The position numbers and the translations under genes were made by a program. Positions 39,108-50,203 of a stretch of 64,000 bases of DNA are shown here, in pieces (position 1 is the stretch's first letter; the number at the start of each line of letters is the position of its first letter). The notes under the pieces are model-generated. The model saw only the letters and a list, made by a program, of their open reading frames with translations. It made no database searches and was not told the origin of the DNA. Source of the DNA: Rossellomorea sp. y25. Its GTDB lineage: Bacteria; Bacillota; Bacilli; Bacillales; Bacillaceae_B. The stretch spans positions 1,930,501 through 1,994,500 of the forward strand of contig NZ_CP145886.1 in assembly GCF_038049935.1 (NCBI RefSeq), written 5' to 3'.

Positions 39108-39152
39108 GAAAGCGCAGTCTATTTTTTGAAGAGTTTGATAGGAGGATGGAAA

Positions 39153-40313
39153 ATGAATATCCATGAATATCAAGGTAAAGAAATCCTCAGAAATTACGGG
39201 GTATCCGTACCAAATGGTAAAGTGGCTTTTACAGCTGAAGAAGCAGTAGAAGCGGCGAAGACATTAGATTCCAGCGTGTATGTAGTGAAAGCCCAAATCC
39301 ATGCAGGTGGTCGAGGTAAAGCTGGCGGAGTGAAAATCGCTAAAAGCCTGGACGAAGTGCGTACATATGCAGATGAGTTAATCGGCAAAACATTAGTAAC
39401 TCACCAAACAGGCCCTGAAGGTAAGGAAGTAAAGCGCTTACTTATCGAAGAAGGCTGTGATATTAAGAAAGAATATTACGTAGGTCTGGTACTTGACCGT
39501 GCGACTTCCCAAGTTGTCCTGATGGCTTCTGAAGAAGGCGGAACAGAAATCGAGGAAGTAGCAGAAAAAACACCGGAAAAAATCTTTAAAGAGTACATCG
39601 ATCCAGTTGTTGGATTAACAGGCTTCCAAGCCAGACGCATTGCATTCAACATCAATATCCCTCAAAAACTGGTTGGAAAAGCAGCCAAGTTCATGATGGG
39701 TCTTTATAACGTGTACATCCAAAAGGATGCATCAATCGTCGAAATCAACCCATTGGTTGTGACAGGTGACGGAGACGTCATGGCACTTGATGCGAAGTTC
39801 AACTTCGATTCAAATGCATTATACCGTCAAAAAGATGTCATTGAACTACGCGATCTTGAAGAAGAAGATGCAAAAGAAATCGAAGCTTCTAAATATGACC
39901 TGAGCTATATTTCCCTTGACGGTAATATCGGTTGTATGGTTAATGGAGCAGGTCTTGCCATGGCAACGATGGACATCGTAAAGCATTACGGCGGAGATCC
40001 CGCTAACTTCCTTGATGTTGGGGGCGGTGCGACAGCGGAAAAGGTAACAGAGGCATTTAAAATCATTCTTTCTGATGAAAACGTTAAAGGTATTTTCGTC
40101 AATATCTTCGGTGGAATCATGAAATGTGATGTTATTGCAACAGGTGTTGTAGAAGCAGCTAAGCAAATCGGTCTTCAAGTTCCTCTTGTGGTTCGTCTTG
40201 AAGGTACAAATGTTGACTTAGGGAAAGAAATCCTTAATAAATCAGGTTTGAATATCATTGCAGCTGAATCTATGGCGGACGGCGCACAAAAAATCGTTGA
40301 GCAAGTAGGCTGA
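39153..40313 (+). CDS. sucC: Succinyl-CoA synthetase (ADP-forming) beta subunit
   Basis: TCA-cycle enzyme making ATP or GTP from succinyl-CoA. 386 residues: ATP-grasp domain from [17 protein letters not shown], with [15 protein letters not shown] (nucleotide binding), EINPLVV, and C-terminal CoA-ligase domain with GGGATAEKV and [13 protein letters not shown] 39153 follows GGAGGATG; the codons upstream to 39075 are in frame but overlap the promoter. sucD follows 16 bases later. Confidence 0.96.
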   Translation: MNIHEYQGKEILRNYGVSVPNGKVAFTAEEAVEAAKTLDSSVYVVKAQIHAGGRGKAGGVKIAKSLDEVRTYADELIGKTLVTHQTGPEGKEVKRLLIEEGCDIKKEYYVGLVLDRATSQVVLMASEEGGTEIEEVAEKTPEKIFKEYIDPVVGLTGFQARRIAFNINIPQKLVGKAAKFMMGLYNVYIQKDASIVEINPLVVTGDGDVMALDAKFNFDSNALYRQKDVIELRDLEEEDAKEIEASKYDLSYISLDGNIGCMVNGAGLAMATMDIVKHYGGDPANFLDVGGGATAEKVTEAFKIILSDENVKGIFVNIFGGIMKCDVIATGVVEAAKQIGLQVPLVVRLEGTNVDLGKEILNKSGLNIIAAESMADGAQKIVEQVG

Positions 40314-40329
40314 GAAAGGCGGGGGACTA

Positions 40330-41232
40330 ATGAGCGTATTTATTAATAAAGATACCAAGGTTGTTGTACAAGGGATTACAGGATCAACAGCTCTTTTCCA
40401 TACGAAGCAAATGCTTGAATACGGTACACAAATCGTGGCAGGTGTAACACCAGGAAAAGGCGGAACTGAGGTTGAAGGCGTACCTGTTTTCAATACAGTT
40501 GAAGAAGCAAAGAAAGCAACTGGCGTAAATGCATCCGTCATTTATGTTCCTGCTCCGTTTGCAGCAGATGCAATCATGGAAGCGGTAGATGCCGAGCTTG
40601 ATTTGGCAATCTGTATTACTGAACATATCCCGGTATTGGATATGGTGAAGGTCAAGCGTTATATGGAAGGCAAGAAAACACGCCTTGTAGGACCGAACTG
40701 TCCGGGAGTCATCACACCTGAAGAGTGTAAAATCGGAATCATGCCTGGTTACATCCATACGAAAGGTCATGTAGGTGTTGTTTCACGTTCTGGTACACTT
40801 ACGTATGAAGCAGTTCACCAACTTTCACAAGCGGGAATCGGACAGTCGACGGCAGTCGGTATCGGTGGAGACCCTGTGAATGGAACAGACTTTATCGATG
40901 TATTGAAAGCATTCAATGAAGATGAAGATACGTATGCCGTCATCATGATTGGTGAAATCGGCGGTACTGCTGAAGAAGAAGCTGCTGAATGGGTTAAAGC
41001 CAACATGACTAAGCCTGTAGTAGGATTCATTGGAGGACGTACAGCACCTCCAGGAAAACGTATGGGCCATGCCGGTGCGATCATTTCAGGCGGTAAAGGA
41101 ACAGCTGATGAGAAGATTCGCGTTATGAATGAATGCGGAATTCAAGTTGCTCCTACACCTTCAGATATGGGAGAAACATTAATAAAGGTTCTTAAAGAAG
41201 AAGGAATCTTAGATAAATGTAAAACGCATTAA
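40330..41232 (+). CDS. sucD: Succinyl-CoA synthetase (ADP-forming) alpha subunit
   Basis: 300 residues. N-terminal CoA-binding Rossmann domain ([24 protein letters not shown]), C-terminal ligase domain with the phosphorylated histidine in [11 protein letters not shown] and [10 protein letters not shown] type phosphate loop ([12 protein letters not shown]). Co-transcribed with sucC; terminator follows. Confidence 0.97.
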   Translation: MSVFINKDTKVVVQGITGSTALFHTKQMLEYGTQIVAGVTPGKGGTEVEGVPVFNTVEEAKKATGVNASVIYVPAPFAADAIMEAVDAELDLAICITEHIPVLDMVKVKRYMEGKKTRLVGPNCPGVITPEECKIGIMPGYIHTKGHVGVVSRSGTLTYEAVHQLSQAGIGQSTAVGIGGDPVNGTDFIDVLKAFNEDEDTYAVIMIGEIGGTAEEEAAEWVKANMTKPVVGFIGGRTAPPGKRMGHAGAIISGGKGTADEKIRVMNECGIQVAPTPSDMGETLIKVLKEEGILDKCKTH

Positions 41233-41240
41233 TCATGGAT

Positions 41241-41277
41241 TGAGACTGATGGCATTCAAGCTATCAGTCTCAGTTTT
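41241..41277 (+). terminator. Terminator after sucD
   Basis: TGAGACTGATGGC pairs with GCTATCAGTCTCA (one G-U) around ATTCAA, followed by GTTTTATA. Confidence 0.88.
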
Positions 41278-41312
41278 ATATCCTCTATTAAACAATATTC
41301 AGGAGGTAATAA

Positions 41313-42188
41313 ATGAAAGAACGTCGTCATATTCTATTTCATATTCATCATTGTCGGGGAATTGGATTGAAAGGAACAAAAAGAATACTAGAATCGCTCC
41401 CGAAATTACACTCTATCTTTGATTTATCCCCTTCCACCCTTCAAAAGATAATCCTTTCCACCAATGTCAATTCAGAACTCTTCTATAGAGATCTTCATTC
41501 ATTTGATTCAGAGCGATACAAAAAGCTTTATTCGGAAAATGATATAGAATGGATCACAATTATGGACGAAGACTACCCTGCTCTATTGGGAAACGTATAT
41601 GATCCCCCCTTTCTCCTCTTTTTAAAAGGAAACAGGAATCTCCTTCATGGCCAAAAAAAATTGGCCATTATCGGTTCGAGAAATGCCACCTTTTATACTG
41701 ATAAAATTCTTCGCGATATGATTCCAAAGCTGGTGAAGAAAGAGGTAGTCATTGTAAGTGGACTAGCGCAAGGTGCCGATACGGTGGCTCATAACGAAAC
41801 GATTCAATCAGGTGGCCAAACGATAGGTGTACTTGCTGGAGGTTTCAACCACATTTATCCGAAGCAAAATGAAGGGTTAGCCCATCATATGATGAAGCAT
41901 CAGCTTCTCCTCTCTGAATATCCCCCTTATATCAAACCTGAAAAATGGCAATTTCCTTTTAGAAATAGGATCATCAGCGGTCTTTCCGACGCAGTGCTTG
42001 TTACGGAAGCAAGAAAAAAAAGCGGGACATTCATCACGGCTGATTATGCATTAAATGAAGGAAGAGAAGTATTATGTATACCAGGATCCATATTTGAGCC
42101 ATTAGCAGAAGGAACCAACAGTTTAATCCAGGAAGGTGCAAGAATGGTCTTATCAATAGAAGATATTTTTTCAGAACTGGGAGTATAA
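41313..42188 (+). CDS. dprA: DNA-processing protein DprA
   Basis: Binds incoming single-stranded DNA in transformation and loads RecA. 291 residues: short helical N-terminal domain, then a Rossmann-like core with LAIIGSRNATFYTD, VVSGLAQGADTVAHNETI, LAGGFNHIYP, EYPPYIKPEKWQFPFRNRIISGLS (shown in part: FPFRNRIISGLSDAV) and CIPGSI. ATG follows AGGAGG. sucD-dprA-topA order as in B. subtilis. Indicates that the lineage has natural-competence components, which does not prove competence. Confidence 0.94.
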   Translation: MKERRHILFHIHHCRGIGLKGTKRILESLPKLHSIFDLSPSTLQKIILSTNVNSELFYRDLHSFDSERYKKLYSENDIEWITIMDEDYPALLGNVYDPPFLLFLKGNRNLLHGQKKLAIIGSRNATFYTDKILRDMIPKLVKKEVVIVSGLAQGADTVAHNETIQSGGQTIGVLAGGFNHIYPKQNEGLAHHMMKHQLLLSEYPPYIKPEKWQFPFRNRIISGLSDAVLVTEARKKSGTFITADYALNEGREVLCIPGSIFEPLAEGTNSLIQEGARMVLSIEDIFSELGV

Positions 42189-42488
42189 AGTCAGAACATA
42201 TGATATAGAATCTTTTAATAAAGTGGGATTTTTCCTGCGAATGTTTGAATAATTACAAGTAATTTATACAAAATGGTTGCAATTATTGTGAAACTGTTAT
42301 ACATTTTGCAACAGGTATCTAAAACTATATATAAGAGAAATAAATCGTTAAAAGTAGTGATTATCTACAATGATATCAATTCTATACCTATGTGAATGAA
42401 AGTGTAAACGTTTCCGTTACGCTAGGATCTTTATCATTCCAAGGTGCTATAAACAGTGATTATTTTCCTCTTTAAGGAGGCTTATTGG
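42189..42488 (+). promoter_or_regulatory. Non-coding region before topA
   Basis: 300 AT-rich bases without a gene. Visible: an inverted pair GGTTGCAA (~42273) and TTGCAACA (~42307), a TTGCAA/TATACA promoter-like pair with only a 15-base spacer, and a cre-like sequence TGTAAACGTTTCCG at 42403-42416 with two mismatches to the CcpA consensus. topA has a strong AGGAGG site. None of these is certain. Confidence 0.4.
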
Positions 42489-44564
42489 ATGGCAGATTAT
42501 TTAGTAATAGTGGAATCGCCGGCTAAGGCGAAAACAATTGAACGTTATTTAGGAAAGAAATATAAGGTCAGGGCTTCAATGGGACACGTCAGAGACTTAC
42601 CGAAGAGTCAAATGGGCGTGGATGTTAAAAACGAATTTGAACCGAAGTATATAACGATACGTGGTAAAGGCCCTGTATTAAAAGAACTGAAAACCGCAGC
42701 AAAAAAAGTAAAGAAAATCTTCCTGGCGGCTGACCCCGACAGAGAAGGAGAAGCCATTGCGTGGCATTTGGCTCACAGCCTTGATATGGACACGAGTTCC
42801 GAGTGTCGTGTGGTCTTCAATGAAATCACGAAGGATGCGATTAAAGAATCTTTTAAGCATCCACGAGCAATCAATATGGATTTAGTCGATGCACAGCAAG
42901 CACGGAGAATTTTAGATCGATTAGTTGGGTATAACATCAGCCCTCTCCTTTGGAAAAAAGTTAAAAAAGGTCTAAGTGCAGGAAGAGTACAATCCGTCGC
43001 TGTACGATTAATCATTGACCGTGAAAATGAAATCAAAAGCTTTACTCCAGAAGAGTACTGGTCAATAGAAGCTGAATTCACAAAAGGGAACGATACATTC
43101 CAGGCATCGTTTTACGGAATGGACGGTAAGAAGGTTGAATTGAAGACCGAAGAAGATGTGAAAGAAGTGCTTGGTAAAGTAAAAGGGAAGTCCTTTGAAA
43201 TTAACAAAGTGACAAAAAAGGAAAGAAAACGGAATCCGGCTCCGCCATTTACAACTTCTTCACTACAGCAGGAAGCAGCAAGAAAGTTAAACTTCCGTGC
43301 GAAGAAAACGATGATGCTTGCCCAGCAATTATATGAAGGAATTGAGATGGGGAAAGAAGGTACGGTTGGTTTTATTACTTATATGAGAACTGACTCGACT
43401 CGTATTTCAGAAGTGGCTCAAAAAGAAGCGAACGATTACATCGTTAATAAATATGGAAATGACTTCGTTAAGCAGACTGAGCGCAAAGAGAAAAAACAAC
43501 AAAAGTCACAAGATGCCCACGAAGCCATCCGTCCAACCAGTACATTAAGGGATCCGGCTTCAGTGAAAGAATATCTTTCAAGAGATCAATACAGACTTTA
43601 TAAATTGATTTGGGAACGATTTGTGGCAAGTGAAATGTCCCCGGCAATCATGGATACGATGAGCGTTGATATCGTAAATGGTTCAGTCATGTTTAGAGCA
43701 ACCGGCTCTAAAGTGAAGTTCCCAGGCTTTATGAAAGTCTATGTTGAAGGATCTGATGATCAGAAAGAAGAAAAAGACAATCTTCTTCCTGCCTTGGAAG
43801 AAAACGATAAAGTGAAAAGTGAAAGTATTGATCCAAATCAGCATTTCACTCAACCACCACCAAGGTATACAGAAGCGAGGCTGGTTAAGACATTGGAAGA
43901 ACTGGGTATTGGCCGCCCTTCCACGTATGCCCCGACTCTGGATACGATTCAACGAAGAGGCTATGTAACACTTGATAATAAGCGTTTCATTCCAACGGAA
44001 CTGGGTGAAATCGTCTTAGAGTTAGTTAGAGAGTTCTTCCCGGAGATCATTGATGTAGAGTTTACGGCAAACATGGAGCGCAGCCTTGATGATATTGAAG
44101 ACGGCAATGTGAAATGGGAAAGTATCATCGACCGTTTTTATCAGGATTTTGAAAAACACTTAGAAAAAGCGGAAAATGAGATGGAAAAAATCGAAATCCG
44201 CGATGAACCTGCCGGTGAAGACTGTGAAGAATGCGGACATCCAATGGTGTTCAAAATGGGCAGATATGGTAAATTCATGGCATGCAGTAATTTCCCCGAT
44301 TGTAGAAATACAAAGCCGATCGTCAAGGAAATTGGTGTGAAATGTCCTAAATGTGAAAAAGGGAATATCATAGAGCGAAAAAGCAAGAAAAAGCGTATTT
44401 TCTACGGCTGTGATCAGTATCCTGAATGTGATTTCCTATCTTGGGATAAACCTATCGAACGGAAATGTCCGAAATGTTCAGAATTGCTCGTAGAGAAAAA
44501 GCTTAAAAAAGGTAATCAAATTCAATGTACGAATTGTGATTATAAAGAAGAACCTCAGAAATAG
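42489..44564 (+). CDS. topA: DNA topoisomerase I
   Basis: Type IA topoisomerase relaxing negative supercoils. 691 residues, identical to the B. subtilis length. Toprim domain ([32 protein letters not shown] with the metal acidic residues), catalytic tyrosine in [13 protein letters not shown] (~297), and three C-terminal zinc ribbons with CxxC pairs ([39 protein letters not shown]). ATG 42489 follows AGGAGGCTTATTGG; an upstream in-frame start at 42456 is unlikely. Confidence 0.97.
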   Translation: MADYLVIVESPAKAKTIERYLGKKYKVRASMGHVRDLPKSQMGVDVKNEFEPKYITIRGKGPVLKELKTAAKKVKKIFLAADPDREGEAIAWHLAHSLDMDTSSECRVVFNEITKDAIKESFKHPRAINMDLVDAQQARRILDRLVGYNISPLLWKKVKKGLSAGRVQSVAVRLIIDRENEIKSFTPEEYWSIEAEFTKGNDTFQASFYGMDGKKVELKTEEDVKEVLGKVKGKSFEINKVTKKERKRNPAPPFTTSSLQQEAARKLNFRAKKTMMLAQQLYEGIEMGKEGTVGFITYMRTDSTRISEVAQKEANDYIVNKYGNDFVKQTERKEKKQQKSQDAHEAIRPTSTLRDPASVKEYLSRDQYRLYKLIWERFVASEMSPAIMDTMSVDIVNGSVMFRATGSKVKFPGFMKVYVEGSDDQKEEKDNLLPALEENDKVKSESIDPNQHFTQPPPRYTEARLVKTLEELGIGRPSTYAPTLDTIQRRGYVTLDNKRFIPTELGEIVLELVREFFPEIIDVEFTANMERSLDDIEDGNVKWESIIDRFYQDFEKHLEKAENEMEKIEIRDEPAGEDCEECGHPMVFKMGRYGKFMACSNFPDCRNTKPIVKEIGVKCPKCEKGNIIERKSKKKRIFYGCDQYPECDFLSWDKPIERKCPKCSELLVEKKLKKGNQIQCTNCDYKEEPQK

Positions 44565-44631
44565 TGTGAGTTTCCTATTCCTCTGATCAATAAAAAGATT
44601 GATTGTTGAACAATGAACTTATACAATGTAA

Positions 44632-44687
44632 CAAGGGACTGTCCCAACAGGTGATTTCTCTATTATCTGTTGGGTCAGCCCTTTTCT
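44632..44687 (+). terminator. Terminator after topA
   Basis: AAGGGACTGTCCCAACAG at 44633 pairs with CTGTTGGGTCAGCCCTT (two mismatches), followed by TTCTGTTTG. Between here and trmFO (44688-44806) I see no gene and only weak promoter-like sequences. Confidence 0.8.
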
Positions 44688-44806
44688 GTTTGCATTTAGT
44701 CAAAATGACAAATTCTCAATATGCTTTTGTCTTTTTTATCTTTGTGCATTGGTGTACAATACAATATGGTTAAGACGAAGGATCGATTTACAGGAGGTTT
44801 ATATAG

Positions 44807-46105
44807 ATGCCAGTAAATGTTATTGGAGCAGGGTTAGCGGGAAGTGAAGCCGCATGGCAGATTGCCAAGAGGGGAATAAAGGTAAACCTTTATGAAATGA
44901 GACCTGTACGCCAAACACCTGCCCATCATACAGATAAATTTGCAGAGCTTGTGTGCAGCAACTCACTTAGAGCAAATACATTAACCAATGCCGTTGGGGT
45001 ATTAAAAGAAGAAATGCGTCAATTAGACTCGGTCATTATGTCAGCAGCTGATGCATGTTCAGTTCCGGCAGGGGGAGCGTTGGCAGTCGACCGCCATGAA
45101 TTTGCAGCACATGTTACTGAGAAAGTAAAAAATCACCCGAATGTCACAGTATTCAATGAAGAAGTCACGGATCTACCTGAAGGAATTACCATTGTAGCCA
45201 CAGGGCCGCTGACAAGTGAGAGTCTCTCTGAGAAAATTAGAAAAGTAACAGGTGAAGAGCATTTATATTTCTATGATGCTGCAGCTCCAATCATCGAGAA
45301 GGATTCCATTGATATGGACAAAGTGTATTTGAAATCCCGATATGACAAAGGGGAAGCGGCATATTTAAATTGCCCGATGACAGAGAGTGAGTTCAATCGT
45401 TTTTATGAAGCTCTTATTTCAGCTGAAACGGTGCCTTTGAAAGAGTTTGAAAAAGAAATCTTCTTTGAAGGCTGCATGCCGATAGAAGTGATGGCTTCCC
45501 GGGGAAAGAAAACCATGTTATTTGGCCCTTTAAAGCCAGTGGGATTAGAAGACCCTAAAACAGGTAAACGACCATATGCTGTTGTTCAGTTAAGACAAGA
45601 TGATGCAGCGGGCACACTTTATAATATTGTAGGCTTCCAAACACATTTAAAGTGGGGCCCTCAAAAAGAAGTTCTCCAATTAATTCCGGGACTTGAGAAT
45701 GCAGATATTGTCCGTTATGGGGTCATGCACAGAAATACCTTCATCAACTCTCCAAATGTTCTAAAAGATACCTATCAATTAAAAGAACATGAGAATCTTT
45801 TTTTTGCCGGCCAAATGACAGGTGTGGAAGGTTATGTGGAATCCGCTGCCAGCGGGTTGATTGCTGGAATCAATGCTGCGAAGATAGCCAAGGGTGAATC
45901 AGCCCTAGTATTTCCACATGAAACAGCGATTGGAAGCATGGCAAGATATATAACGACTGCCAACAAAAATAACTTCCAACCGATGAATGCTAATTTCGGT
46001 CTTTTCCCTGATTTACCCAAAAAGGTAAAAGGCAAGAAAGAGCGTAATGAACAGCATGCAACTCGGGCCTTAGAAACAATTCAGAACTTTGTGAAAAAAG
46101 TGTAA
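44807..46105 (+). CDS. trmFO: Methylenetetrahydrofolate-tRNA-(uracil-54-C5)-methyltransferase TrmFO
   Basis: Folate- and FAD-dependent enzyme forming m5U54 (T loop) of tRNA. 432 residues. FAD Rossmann motif [16 protein letters not shown] at the N-terminus, [10 protein letters not shown], and [18 protein letters not shown] near the C-terminus. ATG after AGGAGG. Followed by a hairpin and xerC. Confidence 0.96.
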   Translation: MPVNVIGAGLAGSEAAWQIAKRGIKVNLYEMRPVRQTPAHHTDKFAELVCSNSLRANTLTNAVGVLKEEMRQLDSVIMSAADACSVPAGGALAVDRHEFAAHVTEKVKNHPNVTVFNEEVTDLPEGITIVATGPLTSESLSEKIRKVTGEEHLYFYDAAAPIIEKDSIDMDKVYLKSRYDKGEAAYLNCPMTESEFNRFYEALISAETVPLKEFEKEIFFEGCMPIEVMASRGKKTMLFGPLKPVGLEDPKTGKRPYAVVQLRQDDAAGTLYNIVGFQTHLKWGPQKEVLQLIPGLENADIVRYGVMHRNTFINSPNVLKDTYQLKEHENLFFAGQMTGVEGYVESAASGLIAGINAAKIAKGESALVFPHETAIGSMARYITTANKNNFQPMNANFGLFPDLPKKVKGKKERNEQHATRALETIQNFVKKV

Positions 46106-46114
46106 AATTCATTG

Positions 46115-46153
46115 CAAGGGCTGCTAGGTTGTGTTACTATTTAGTAGCCCTTG
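46115..46153 (+). promoter_or_regulatory. 12-bp hairpin just upstream of the xerC ribosome-binding site
   Basis: CAAGGGCTGCTA (46115-46126) pairs with TAGTAGCCCTTG (46142-46153), one G-U, loop ~15 nt. No T-run follows; GAGGTG begins one base later and the xerC ATG is at 46167. It may act on xerC translation or on mRNA stability, or be a weak terminator. Confidence 0.6.
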
Positions 46154-46166
46154 TGAGGTGTTGAAA

Positions 46167-47066
46167 ATGAAAAATCAATTATATGAACAATTACAATCCT
46201 TTACTGAATATATACAAATAGAAAAGCATTATTCTGCTCACACTTTTGAACAATATCGTCATGATATTGAAGAGTTCTACGTATTTATGAAAGAACAAGG
46301 TTTAAGTTCATTAAAAGATGTCGAGTATTCTGATGCGAGACTTTTTTTAACCAAGCTGCATGATCATGGTTTAATGAGGTCTTCCATTTCAAGGAAGGTT
46401 TCCAGTTTAAGAAGTTTTTACCGTTATTTAAATCGGGAAAAACAGCTAACTGTTAATCCATTTTCCTTTGTGAATCTTCCTAAAAAAGAACAACGATTGC
46501 CTAACTTTTTTTACGAGGAAGAAATACAAGTATTGTTAGAAGCGTGCGGTGGAGAAACACCTTTAGACATACGCAACCGAGCCATCTTTGAACTTCTTTA
46601 TGCAACAGGTATTCGCGTAAGTGAATGCACAAATATGCAACTGAAGGACGTAGATTTAGGTCTTTCTACAATTCTTGTGAAAGGTAAGGGTAACAAAGAG
46701 AGATATGTACCATTTGGCAGCTTTGCTCATGATGCTATAGAACAATACATAACACAATCACGCCCCATGTTAATGAAGAATCAAACTCATACCCATTTGT
46801 TGGTCAATCATCGTGGCGGAGCATTAACCCAAAGGGGGATACGTCTTATCTTAAATAAGATTATCGAGAAGGCTTCCTTGACCGGAAAGATTCATCCCCA
46901 TATGCTAAGGCATACATTTGCTACGCATTTACTTAATAATGGTGCCGATTTAAGAACGGTTCAGGAACTTCTTGGACACTCTCAGTTATCATCAACTCAA
47001 GTATATACTCATGTATCAAAGGACCAGTTAAGAAAAACGTATTTAGCACATCATCCACGTGCTTAG
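46167..47066 (+). CDS. xerC: Tyrosine recombinase XerC (CodV)
   Basis: Resolves chromosome dimers at dif with a XerD partner. 299 residues: N-terminal SAM-like core-binding domain ([19 protein letters not shown]) and catalytic domain with the R-K-H-R-H-Y residues seen in ATGIRVSEC (Arg), VKGKGNKER (Lys), [13 protein letters not shown] (HxxR), [14 protein letters not shown] (His, nucleophile Tyr). ATG 46167 follows GAGGTG. In B. subtilis it is codV, the first gene of codV-clpQ-clpY-codY, as here. Confidence 0.95.
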   Translation: MKNQLYEQLQSFTEYIQIEKHYSAHTFEQYRHDIEEFYVFMKEQGLSSLKDVEYSDARLFLTKLHDHGLMRSSISRKVSSLRSFYRYLNREKQLTVNPFSFVNLPKKEQRLPNFFYEEEIQVLLEACGGETPLDIRNRAIFELLYATGIRVSECTNMQLKDVDLGLSTILVKGKGNKERYVPFGSFAHDAIEQYITQSRPMLMKNQTHTHLLVNHRGGALTQRGIRLILNKIIEKASLTGKIHPHMLRHTFATHLLNNGADLRTVQELLGHSQLSSTQVYTHVSKDQLRKTYLAHHPRA

Positions 47067-47085
47067 AAGAGTTGGAGGTCAGGAT

Positions 47086-47628
47086 ATGGAACAATTCCAC
47101 GCAACCACTATTTTTGCCGTGCAACATAGAGGCAAATGTGCGATGTCTGGTGACGGACAGGTTACATTTGGCAATACAGTTGTGATGAAGCATACAGCAA
47201 AAAAAGTACGGAAGCTTTTTAATGGTAAAGTATTGGCAGGTTTTGCCGGGTCTGTTGCAGATGCATTCACACTATCGGAAATGTTCGAAGGGAAACTCCA
47301 GGAATTTAACGGGAACCTTCCGAGAGCAGCTGTTGAGTTAGCTAAAGAGTGGAGAAGCGACAAGGTGTTAAGAAAGCTTGAAGCGATGTTGATTGTAATG
47401 GATGAAAATCACTTGCTTCTAATTTCAGGAACAGGTGAAGTGATCGAGCCGGATGATGGAATTTTAGCCATTGGATCAGGTGGAAATTATGCATTGTCTG
47501 CTGGAAGAGCATTAAAGCAATACGCAGGTGACCATTTATCAGCAAGGGAAATCGCTCAATCTTCCTTACAAATTGCTGCTGATATATGTGTATATACAAA
47601 TAATCAAATTATTGTTGAAGAGCTTTAA
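47086..47628 (+). CDS. hslV: ATP-dependent protease proteolytic subunit HslV (ClpQ/CodW)
   Basis: Proteasome-like peptidase ring that works with HslU. 180 residues. Core [21 protein letters not shown] (shown in part), [20 protein letters not shown] and [17 protein letters not shown] 47086 follows TTGGAGGTC. The protein begins MEQFHATT: unlike B. subtilis (MSSFHATT), where an N-terminal serine was reported to be the nucleophile, residue 2 is Glu, so the active residue is more likely Thr7 after removal of a six-residue leader, as in the general HslV family. Confidence 0.95.
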   Translation: MEQFHATTIFAVQHRGKCAMSGDGQVTFGNTVVMKHTAKKVRKLFNGKVLAGFAGSVADAFTLSEMFEGKLQEFNGNLPRAAVELAKEWRSDKVLRKLEAMLIVMDENHLLLISGTGEVIEPDDGILAIGSGGNYALSAGRALKQYAGDHLSAREIAQSSLQIAADICVYTNNQIIVEEL

Positions 47629-47696
47629 ACATGGATCATTATGTAGAAATTTTATATTCTTTCACACTATAGGGAAAGTAAGGAGTGTGCCATTTG

Positions 47697-49109
47697 ATGA
47701 AGAGTACCGATCACTTAACTCCAAGGCAAATTGTTGAACGTCTGGATCAATATATTGTAGGACAAAAAGATGCAAAGAGAGCGGTCGCTGTTGCATTACG
47801 TAACCGTTATCGCCGTAGCCTTCTTTCTGATGTATTAAAGGATGAAGTGATTCCAAAGAACATTTTAATGATGGGACCAACAGGGGTCGGAAAGACAGAG
47901 ATTGCCAGAAGAATCGCGAAGCTTGTAAGAGCTCCTTTTGTAAAAGTGGAGGCTACAAAGTTTACTGAAGTAGGCTATGTTGGACGTGATGTAGAATCAA
48001 TGGTAAGAGATTTAGTCGAAACGTCTGTCCGGCTGGTGAAAGAGGAGAAGATGGTAGGAGTTCGTGAAAGAGCTGCTGAAAACGCCAATCGACGCTTAGT
48101 CGAAATGGTTGTACCATCTAAGAAAAAGTCATCCTCTTACAAAAACCCATTTGAAATGATCTTTGGTGGCAGTCAGACTCAGGGCACTTCGGAAGAAGAG
48201 GAAGAAAAGCAAGAAGAGAGTTCCCTTCAAGAGCAAAGACGAAGAATGGAAACGAGGCTACAGAATGGTGAGCTTGAAGAAGAGTTCATCACCATTGAAG
48301 TAGAAGAGCAGCAGCCTTCCATGTTCGATATGCTCCAAGGATCCGGTATGGAACAGATGGGGATGAACATGCAGGATGCCATGAGCAGCTTCATGCCAAA
48401 GAAAAAGAAAAAACGCAAATTAAAGGTGAAAGAAGCGAGAATCGTTCTTACTAATGAGGAAGCTCAAAAGCTCATTGATATGGACGAAGTGACCCAGGAG
48501 GCAATCGTGCGTGCAGAGCAATCAGGAATCATTTTTATCGATGAGATTGATAAAATTGCAAGCAAGGGCTCTGGCCAATCTTCAGCCGATGTTTCAAGAG
48601 AAGGGGTTCAGCGTGACATCCTTCCAGTTGTAGAGGGATCTACGGTTGTCACGAAGCATGGTTCCGTGAAAACAGATCACGTGCTTTTTATTGCCGCAGG
48701 TGCCTTTCACATGAGTAAACCATCTGATCTTATCCCGGAATTACAAGGTCGTTTTCCAATCAGAGTGGAACTTCAGAAGCTTTCTACAGAAGACTTTGTG
48801 CGTATACTCATTGAACCTGATAATGCGATAATCAAACAATATATTGCTTTAATGGAAACAGAAGGTATACAAATTGAATTTTCTGACGATGCTATTCGTA
48901 GATTAGCTGAAATTGCATATGACGTAAATCAGAACACCGATAATATAGGAGCGAGAAGACTTCATACGATTATGGAAAAACTTCTCGAGGACTTATCTTT
49001 TGAAGCTCCGGACATTACACTAGAAACGGTTAAAATCACACCTCAGTATGTGGATGATAAGTTAGGCGCCATATCGAAGGATAAGGATCTGAGTCAGTTT
49101 ATTCTATAA
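47697..49109 (+). CDS. hslU: ATP-dependent protease ATPase subunit HslU (ClpY)
   Basis: AAA+ unfoldase feeding HslV. 470 residues. [17 protein letters not shown], Walker [14 protein letters not shown], pore loop GYVGRD, an inserted I domain (~135-245) rich in acidic and methionine residues ([19 protein letters not shown] in part), Walker [12 protein letters not shown], sensor [12 protein letters not shown], and the C-terminal DLSQFIL tail that docks into HslV. ATG 47697 is nine bases after AAGGAGTG; TTG 47694 and GTG 47685 are alternatives. Confidence 0.96.
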   Translation: MKSTDHLTPRQIVERLDQYIVGQKDAKRAVAVALRNRYRRSLLSDVLKDEVIPKNILMMGPTGVGKTEIARRIAKLVRAPFVKVEATKFTEVGYVGRDVESMVRDLVETSVRLVKEEKMVGVRERAAENANRRLVEMVVPSKKKSSSYKNPFEMIFGGSQTQGTSEEEEEKQEESSLQEQRRRMETRLQNGELEEEFITIEVEEQQPSMFDMLQGSGMEQMGMNMQDAMSSFMPKKKKKRKLKVKEARIVLTNEEAQKLIDMDEVTQEAIVRAEQSGIIFIDEIDKIASKGSGQSSADVSREGVQRDILPVVEGSTVVTKHGSVKTDHVLFIAAGAFHMSKPSDLIPELQGRFPIRVELQKLSTEDFVRILIEPDNAIIKQYIALMETEGIQIEFSDDAIRRLAEIAYDVNQNTDNIGARRLHTIMEKLLEDLSFEAPDITLETVKITPQYVDDKLGAISKDKDLSQFIL

Positions 49110-49205
49110 GTTTTCACCTTCACTCTATTGGGTAAAGATAGATGAATTAATCACAATACTAAATTAAATAATAGATACACTTAAGTTGTAGTAGGAGGAA
49201 ATGAA

Positions 49206-49985
49206 ATGAATTTATTAGGTAAAACAAGAACCATTAATGCTATGCTGCAAAAAGCAGCTGGTAAACCAGTTAACTTTAAAGAAATGTCAGAAACACTAAG
49301 CAAGGTCATCGAAGCAAATGTATTCGTTGTAAGTCGTCGAGGTAAATTACTTGGATACGCTATCAATCAGCAAATTGAAAACGAGCGCATGAAACAAATG
49401 CTTGCTGACCGTCAATTCCCCGAGGAGTATACTCAAAACCTGTTTAATGTTCAAGAAACATCACCAAACCTGGATGTTAACAGTGAATATACTGCTTTCC
49501 CTGTTGAAAATAGAGAATTCTTCAAAAATGGGTTAACAACAATCGTTCCTATTATTGGGGGAGGAGAAAGACTGGGTACATTAATTCTCGCTCGCCTGGA
49601 AGCAAGCTTCGAAGACGATGATCTAATCTTGGCTGAATATGGTGCAACAGTAGTTGGTATGGAAATTCTTCGGGAAAAAGCTGAAGAAATTGAAGTGGAA
49701 GCTAGAAGTAAAGCAGTTGTACAAATGGCGATCAGTTCATTATCATACAGTGAGCTTGAAGCGATCGAGCATATCTTTGAAGAGCTTAATGGTAATGAAG
49801 GTCTTTTGGTGGCTTCGAAAATTGCGGATAGAGTGGGAATCACTCGTTCAGTAATCGTTAATGCCCTTCGTAAATTAGAAAGTGCCGGTGTAATTGAGTC
49901 TCGTTCCCTGGGAATGAAAGGTACTTACATTAAAGTCTTAAACAATAAGTTCTTAGTTGAATTAGATAAGCTTCGTACAAATTAA
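49206..49985 (+). CDS. codY: GTP- and branched-chain amino acid-sensing pleiotropic regulator CodY
   Basis: Global repressor of nutrient-scavenging, competence and motility genes in low-GC Gram-positives. 259 residues: N-terminal GAF domain binding Ile/Leu/Val (~1-155; [20 protein letters not shown]) and C-terminal winged helix with [20 protein letters not shown] (~205-224) and [25 protein letters not shown]. Followed by a strong terminator and the fla/che region, which it represses in B. subtilis. Confidence 0.97.
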   Translation: MNLLGKTRTINAMLQKAAGKPVNFKEMSETLSKVIEANVFVVSRRGKLLGYAINQQIENERMKQMLADRQFPEEYTQNLFNVQETSPNLDVNSEYTAFPVENREFFKNGLTTIVPIIGGGERLGTLILARLEASFEDDDLILAEYGATVVGMEILREKAEEIEVEARSKAVVQMAISSLSYSELEAIEHIFEELNGNEGLLVASKIADRVGITRSVIVNALRKLESAGVIESRSLGMKGTYIKVLNNKFLVELDKLRTN

Positions 49986-49991
49986 TACAAT

Positions 49992-50026
49992 GAAAAGCTG
50001 TTCCCAAATGGGGAACAGCTTTTTTA
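49992..50026 (+). terminator. Terminator after codY
   Basis: AAAGCTGTTCCC pairs perfectly with GGGAACAGCTTT around AAATG, followed by TTTTATTTG. Confidence 0.93.
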
Positions 50027-50035
50027 TTTGGTTTC

Positions 50036-50203
50036 CCTTATGCTTGTCGCCTCTAAGCAAAGTCCCTCCGCTTTTGTGTCATCCAGCTCCGGGACTTAGA
50101 GGCTCGAGGTCATAAGTCAAGTCCACCAAAAAGGCAATGAGCGCCTTTCCGGTGGCCTTGGCTTATGCTTGTCGCCTCTAAGCAAAGTCCCTCCGCTTTT
50201 GTG
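50036..50203. repeat. Second locus of the structured intergenic repeat
   Basis: A truncated 3' half (50037-50076) is followed by a full copy (50082-50200), period 125 bp. It shares with the 13.2-kb array CCAGCTCC, GGCTCGAGGTCATAAGTC, AAAAAGGCAA-GAGCGCCTTTCCGG, CTTATGCTTGTCGCCT and CCGCTTTT. Arms differ but still pair: GGGACTT 50091 with AAGTCCC 50185, AGAGG 50098 with CCTCT 50175, and a 5-nt bulge at the same place (AAGCA). Confidence 0.9.
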
